Source of the DNA: Halomonas sp. HAL1
GTDB lineage: Bacteria > Pseudomonadota > Gammaproteobacteria > Pseudomonadales > Halomonadaceae
Direction of reading: 5' to 3'
Assembly: GCF_030544485.1 (NCBI RefSeq)
Contig: NZ_CP130610.1
Location: 372,001-436,000 of the forward strand
DNA length: 64,000 nt
The position numbers and the translations under genes were made by a program. Of the stretch, positions 61,702 through 64,000 are shown one piece after another. The first letter of the stretch is position 1. Every line of letters starts with the position of its first letter. The notes under the pieces were generated by a model. That model was not told the DNA's origin. It worked only from the letters and a program-made list of their open reading frames with translations, and did not search any database.

Positions 61702-64000
61702 TTACGGGGTGGCTTGCTGCTCATGCACGCTGGGCAGTGGTGAGCGGGCCTCCCGATAATCGGCGACATCGCTGGGTTCATCGCCTGGATTGAAACGCAC
61801 GTCTAGCATGTGTTCACGTAGCGATGGCCAAAGGGCCTTGATGTCATCAAGGCTAACGTTAAGGGCTAATTCCGCCAGTTGTTCACGGCGGTCAAAGCGC
61901 ACGTCTTCCAGAGCCGTGGCCTGCCAGTAGCGGTTGGCCATGCCCGATAAGCTCGTGTCGCGCTGGCGCAGCTGGTCGTGAACTGCTTGGCGGTGGGGCG
62001 CTAACGCTTCGTCGCTTAACTGATCGAGTCGCTGGCCAGCGTCCTCAAGAAACGCATCCATCCGCTCGGCGATCGTATCGCTGTCGGCATCTGGCGATTG
62101 CACCACTAACGCAATGCCCGGTGCTTCTAGAAGGGGCGAATAGCCAGCGTTAACGATGTAGCCAAGTTGCTGTTCAGTGCGCAGCTGCTGGTAGAACGGC
62201 GTATCCAACCACTGGGCAATCACGCTGGTTGTCGCTTGCTCTTCAGGGGTGTGATCACGCGCTTGCAGATAGCGCAGCACCAACGATTCATCTCGCGAGC
62301 TATGAGGGTGAAGCACAGTGTGCTCTTTATTTACCGCCAGCGGGGTTAGGCTGGGTATCTCCTCGCGGGTTAAGCGTGGACGTAGTTCGGCGCGTATCAG
62401 CTCTGCTTGTTCGCGAGCCAGCTCGGCATCAAGATTGCCGACTGCCATGGCATCGACATAGAGATCATCCAGAAAACGTTGGCGGAAATTCTCTAGGTGG
62501 TGACGGTCAAAGCGTTCACTGGCGGCGAGTAGATCCGCAGTCGACCACTGAGGTGTAAGCAAGGCTTCGCCCAGTGTACGGCTGGCTTGGCCATATAACG
62601 ACGCCTGGGGCGCGTTGCGCCATTCACGCTGCAGCTGGTAACGCACGCGCTCAAAAGCACCGTCGTCAATCTCTGCGTTTTTAAGCTGCTCAATCGCCTG
62701 CTCGATTAGGGGCGTTTGCCCGTCCCGCCAGCCTGAGAACGAAAGCGTCATGCCGCGGGAGTGCGGGTAAGCGCTAAACGATTGGCCTGCCAGCCACGCC
62801 GGGTAGAGAGATTCATTCAGGCTGTCGTTAAGCCAACTGGCGAGCAGCCGGGTAAGCACTGCCTCTTGGGCGGAGTAGCTAGCGGTTGGGTTTTGCAAGC
62901 TGACACGCCACTCGACGCTGGGGGTGTTAAAGCGCGCAGCTTGCATATGCCAGGTAGTAAATGATGGCGTATCGACCAGCAGGCTGGGGTGCTCATCCTG
63001 CCCTTCCAGCAAGGTTAAGTCATTGGCGATAAACGGGTTGGGGCCGGGCAGCGCTAAGCCGCTTAAGGCTTGACCCGGCTGGTCGGGCGTTTGCTCGCGC
63101 CACTCAGTGTTGAACCAGGGGGACACGGTATCGCTCTCCACGTCCGGCGCTGAGTAGAAGCGCAGCATATTATCCGCCGTTAGTGCGTCCAGGTACTCTT
63201 GTTGACGCTCGGCATCAGGGCCATCCATGCGGTAAGCCGCGTACTGCACATCTTCTACCGGGTAGCGCGAGAGGCTCATGGAGAGGCGCGTCGCTTCCTG
63301 CTGAGGTGCACCATGCTGCTGGAAACGGAACCCCTGCTCGTTAAGGTCTGCCTGTTCCTCGTAGCGCCACTCGGCGAGGCCGTCGTTACGCAGCTGCTCA
63401 ATGGCCGCCAACAGGGTGGCTTCAATATCGTCCAGACGCCCGGCGCCCGCCGGGGTCAGACTGATGGAAACAGTGAACAGTGCCTCGTTTCCGTCGCCCC
63501 GGCCAACGCCAGCGGAAAGACCGTCGGCAAGCCCTGCATCGCGCAGTACCGCCAGCAGGCTGCCATCGCCTTCATCGCCGAGTAAATGGGCGATCAGTTG
63601 TGTTGGTTTTGTACGGTAGTCGTCGGTGGGGTCGGGTACTGGGAAGTAGAAGCGTAGCTGGCGCCGGTTTTGCAGCGATTGGCGTTCGATATAGCGGGGG
63701 AGGGTATCCGACTCCACTAACGGCGCTTCTATACTCGGCACGTTCAAATCGTTGTCGGGAATAGCGGCAAAGCGTTCGGCGACCCACTCTTCCAGCTGAT
63801 CCAGTGGTTGGGGCGCGACAATGGCCAGATTCATGACATTGGCGTCGTAATGCCGGTGATAAAAATCAATCACTCGCTCGCGCAGAGGTGTTTCGCCTTC
63901 AGGTGGGCTGGCTAATGTCTCGCGGCTACCGACGGCAAACCCGGTGGTGGGGTTGTCAGGGTTGAGTAGCTGATTCAGGACATCGTTTTCACGCCGCGAT
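61702..64000 (-). CDS. Pitrilysin-like (M16) protease, C-terminal part
   Basis: This is an open frame of about 765 residues that continues past the right edge, so the N-terminus, including the H-x-x-E-H zinc site, is outside the window. The visible part starts inside the first M16 domain (NQLLNPDNPTTGFAVGSRET, NVMNLAIVAPQPLDQLEEW) and carries the inactive-domain features (EQQLGYIVNAGYSPLL, SPDADSDTIAERMDAFLEDA). It resembles pitrilysin (protease III), a periplasmic zinc protease. Convergent with sbcB, with a 34-base gap. Confidence 0.88.
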   Translation of the reverse strand, partial: SRRENDVLNQLLNPDNPTTGFAVGSRETLASPPEGETPLRERVIDFYHRHYDANVMNLAIVAPQPLDQLEEWVAERFAAIPDNDLNVPSIEAPLVESDTLPRYIERQSLQNRRQLRFYFPVPDPTDDYRTKPTQLIAHLLGDEGDGSLLAVLRDAGLADGLSAGVGRGDGNEALFTVSISLTPAGAGRLDDIEATLLAAIEQLRNDGLAEWRYEEQADLNEQGFRFQQHGAPQQEATRLSMSLSRYPVEDVQYAAYRMDGPDAERQQEYLDALTADNMLRFYSAPDVESDTVSPWFNTEWREQTPDQPGQALSGLALPGPNPFIANDLTLLEGQDEHPSLLVDTPSFTTWHMQAARFNTPSVEWRVSLQNPTASYSAQEAVLTRLLASWLNDSLNESLYPAWLAGQSFSAYPHSRGMTLSFSGWRDGQTPLIEQAIEQLKNAEIDDGAFERVRYQLQREWRNAPQASLYGQASRTLGEALLTPQWSTADLLAASERFDRHHLENFRQRFLDDLYVDAMAVGNLDAELAREQAELIRAELRPRLTREEIPSLTPLAVNKEHTVLHPHSSRDESLVLRYLQARDHTPEEQATTSVIAQWLDTPFYQQLRTEQQLGYIVNAGYSPLLEAPGIALVVQSPDADSDTIAERMDAFLEDAGQRLDQLSDEALAPHRQAVHDQLRQRDTSLSGMANRYWQATALEDVRFDRREQLAELALNVSLDDIKALWPSLREHMLDVRFNPGDEPSDVADYREARSPLPSVHEQQATP

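Overview
The window looks like a chromosome segment of a moderately halophilic gammaproteobacterium of the Halomonas type. This rests on the gene families (PhaB-type acetoacetyl-CoA reductase, a long DUF349 protein, minCDE, sbcB and a pitrilysin-like protease together on the right) and on the codon and GC character of the coding regions. The genus is an inference, not a direct reading.

Layout. (a) 1-4.6 kb is a scrap zone: a frameshifted AT-rich ORF cut by the left edge, a dead umuC 3' end, a HigB/HigA-type toxin-antitoxin pair with a palindromic operator, an intact IS5-family element and pieces of IS110- and IS3-family transposases. (b) 4.6-21.4 kb is for sugar acids: a UxaA-family dehydratase, a tripartite tricarboxylate-type transporter (TctCBA), an L-talarate/galactarate dehydratase, a divergent regulator joining an IclR protein to a C-terminal beta-propeller-like domain, a minus-strand set (YciI-like, enolase superfamily, uronate-dehydrogenase-like, NTF2-like, RraA-like), then a TRAP transporter, a bicupin and a 2-oxoglutarate-semialdehyde dehydrogenase. 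(c) 21.7-37.3 kb is a nearly complete myo-inositol catabolic locus: iolB, an inositol-type ABC transporter, an RpiR regulator, iolI, iolH, iolG, an iolC-DUF2090 fusion, iolD, iolE and iolA. A sugar-porter permease (iolT-like) follows. (d) 39.1-46.8 kb is a second inositol-like locus between a LacI and an AraC regulator. It has two 390-residue Gfo/Idh/MocA paralogues, two TIM-barrel isomerase/dehydratase-like proteins and an orphan periplasmic binding protein. (e) 46.9-50.8 kb holds a LysE exporter, a PhzF protein, an XRE-cupin regulator and a B3/4-domain gene cut by an IS407-group element. (f) 50.9-53.9 kb is an integration module (HD protein, tyrosine recombinase, small HTH/excisionase-like protein, Cro-like repressor) abutting an initiator tRNA gene. 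(g) 54.2-64 kb is core chromosome: phaB, DUF349 protein, minC-minD-minE, sbcB and the C-terminal part of an M16 protease.

How it works together. Block b imports aldarates or related acids, dehydrates them and feeds 2-oxoglutarate through the semialdehyde dehydrogenase; the decarboxylating dehydratase step (KdgD type) is not in the window. Block c takes inositol through IolG, IolE, IolD, IolB, the IolC kinase/aldolase and IolA to central metabolism. Five copies of a GAA-N6-TTC palindrome, upstream of the transporter, rpiR, iolI, iolC and iolT genes, suggest one RpiR regulon. Block d probably handles an inositol isomer or derivative and may borrow the ABC permease and ATPase of block c. The integrase next to the tRNA suggests that some or all of the sequence to its left is a genomic island; the other attachment end was not found here.
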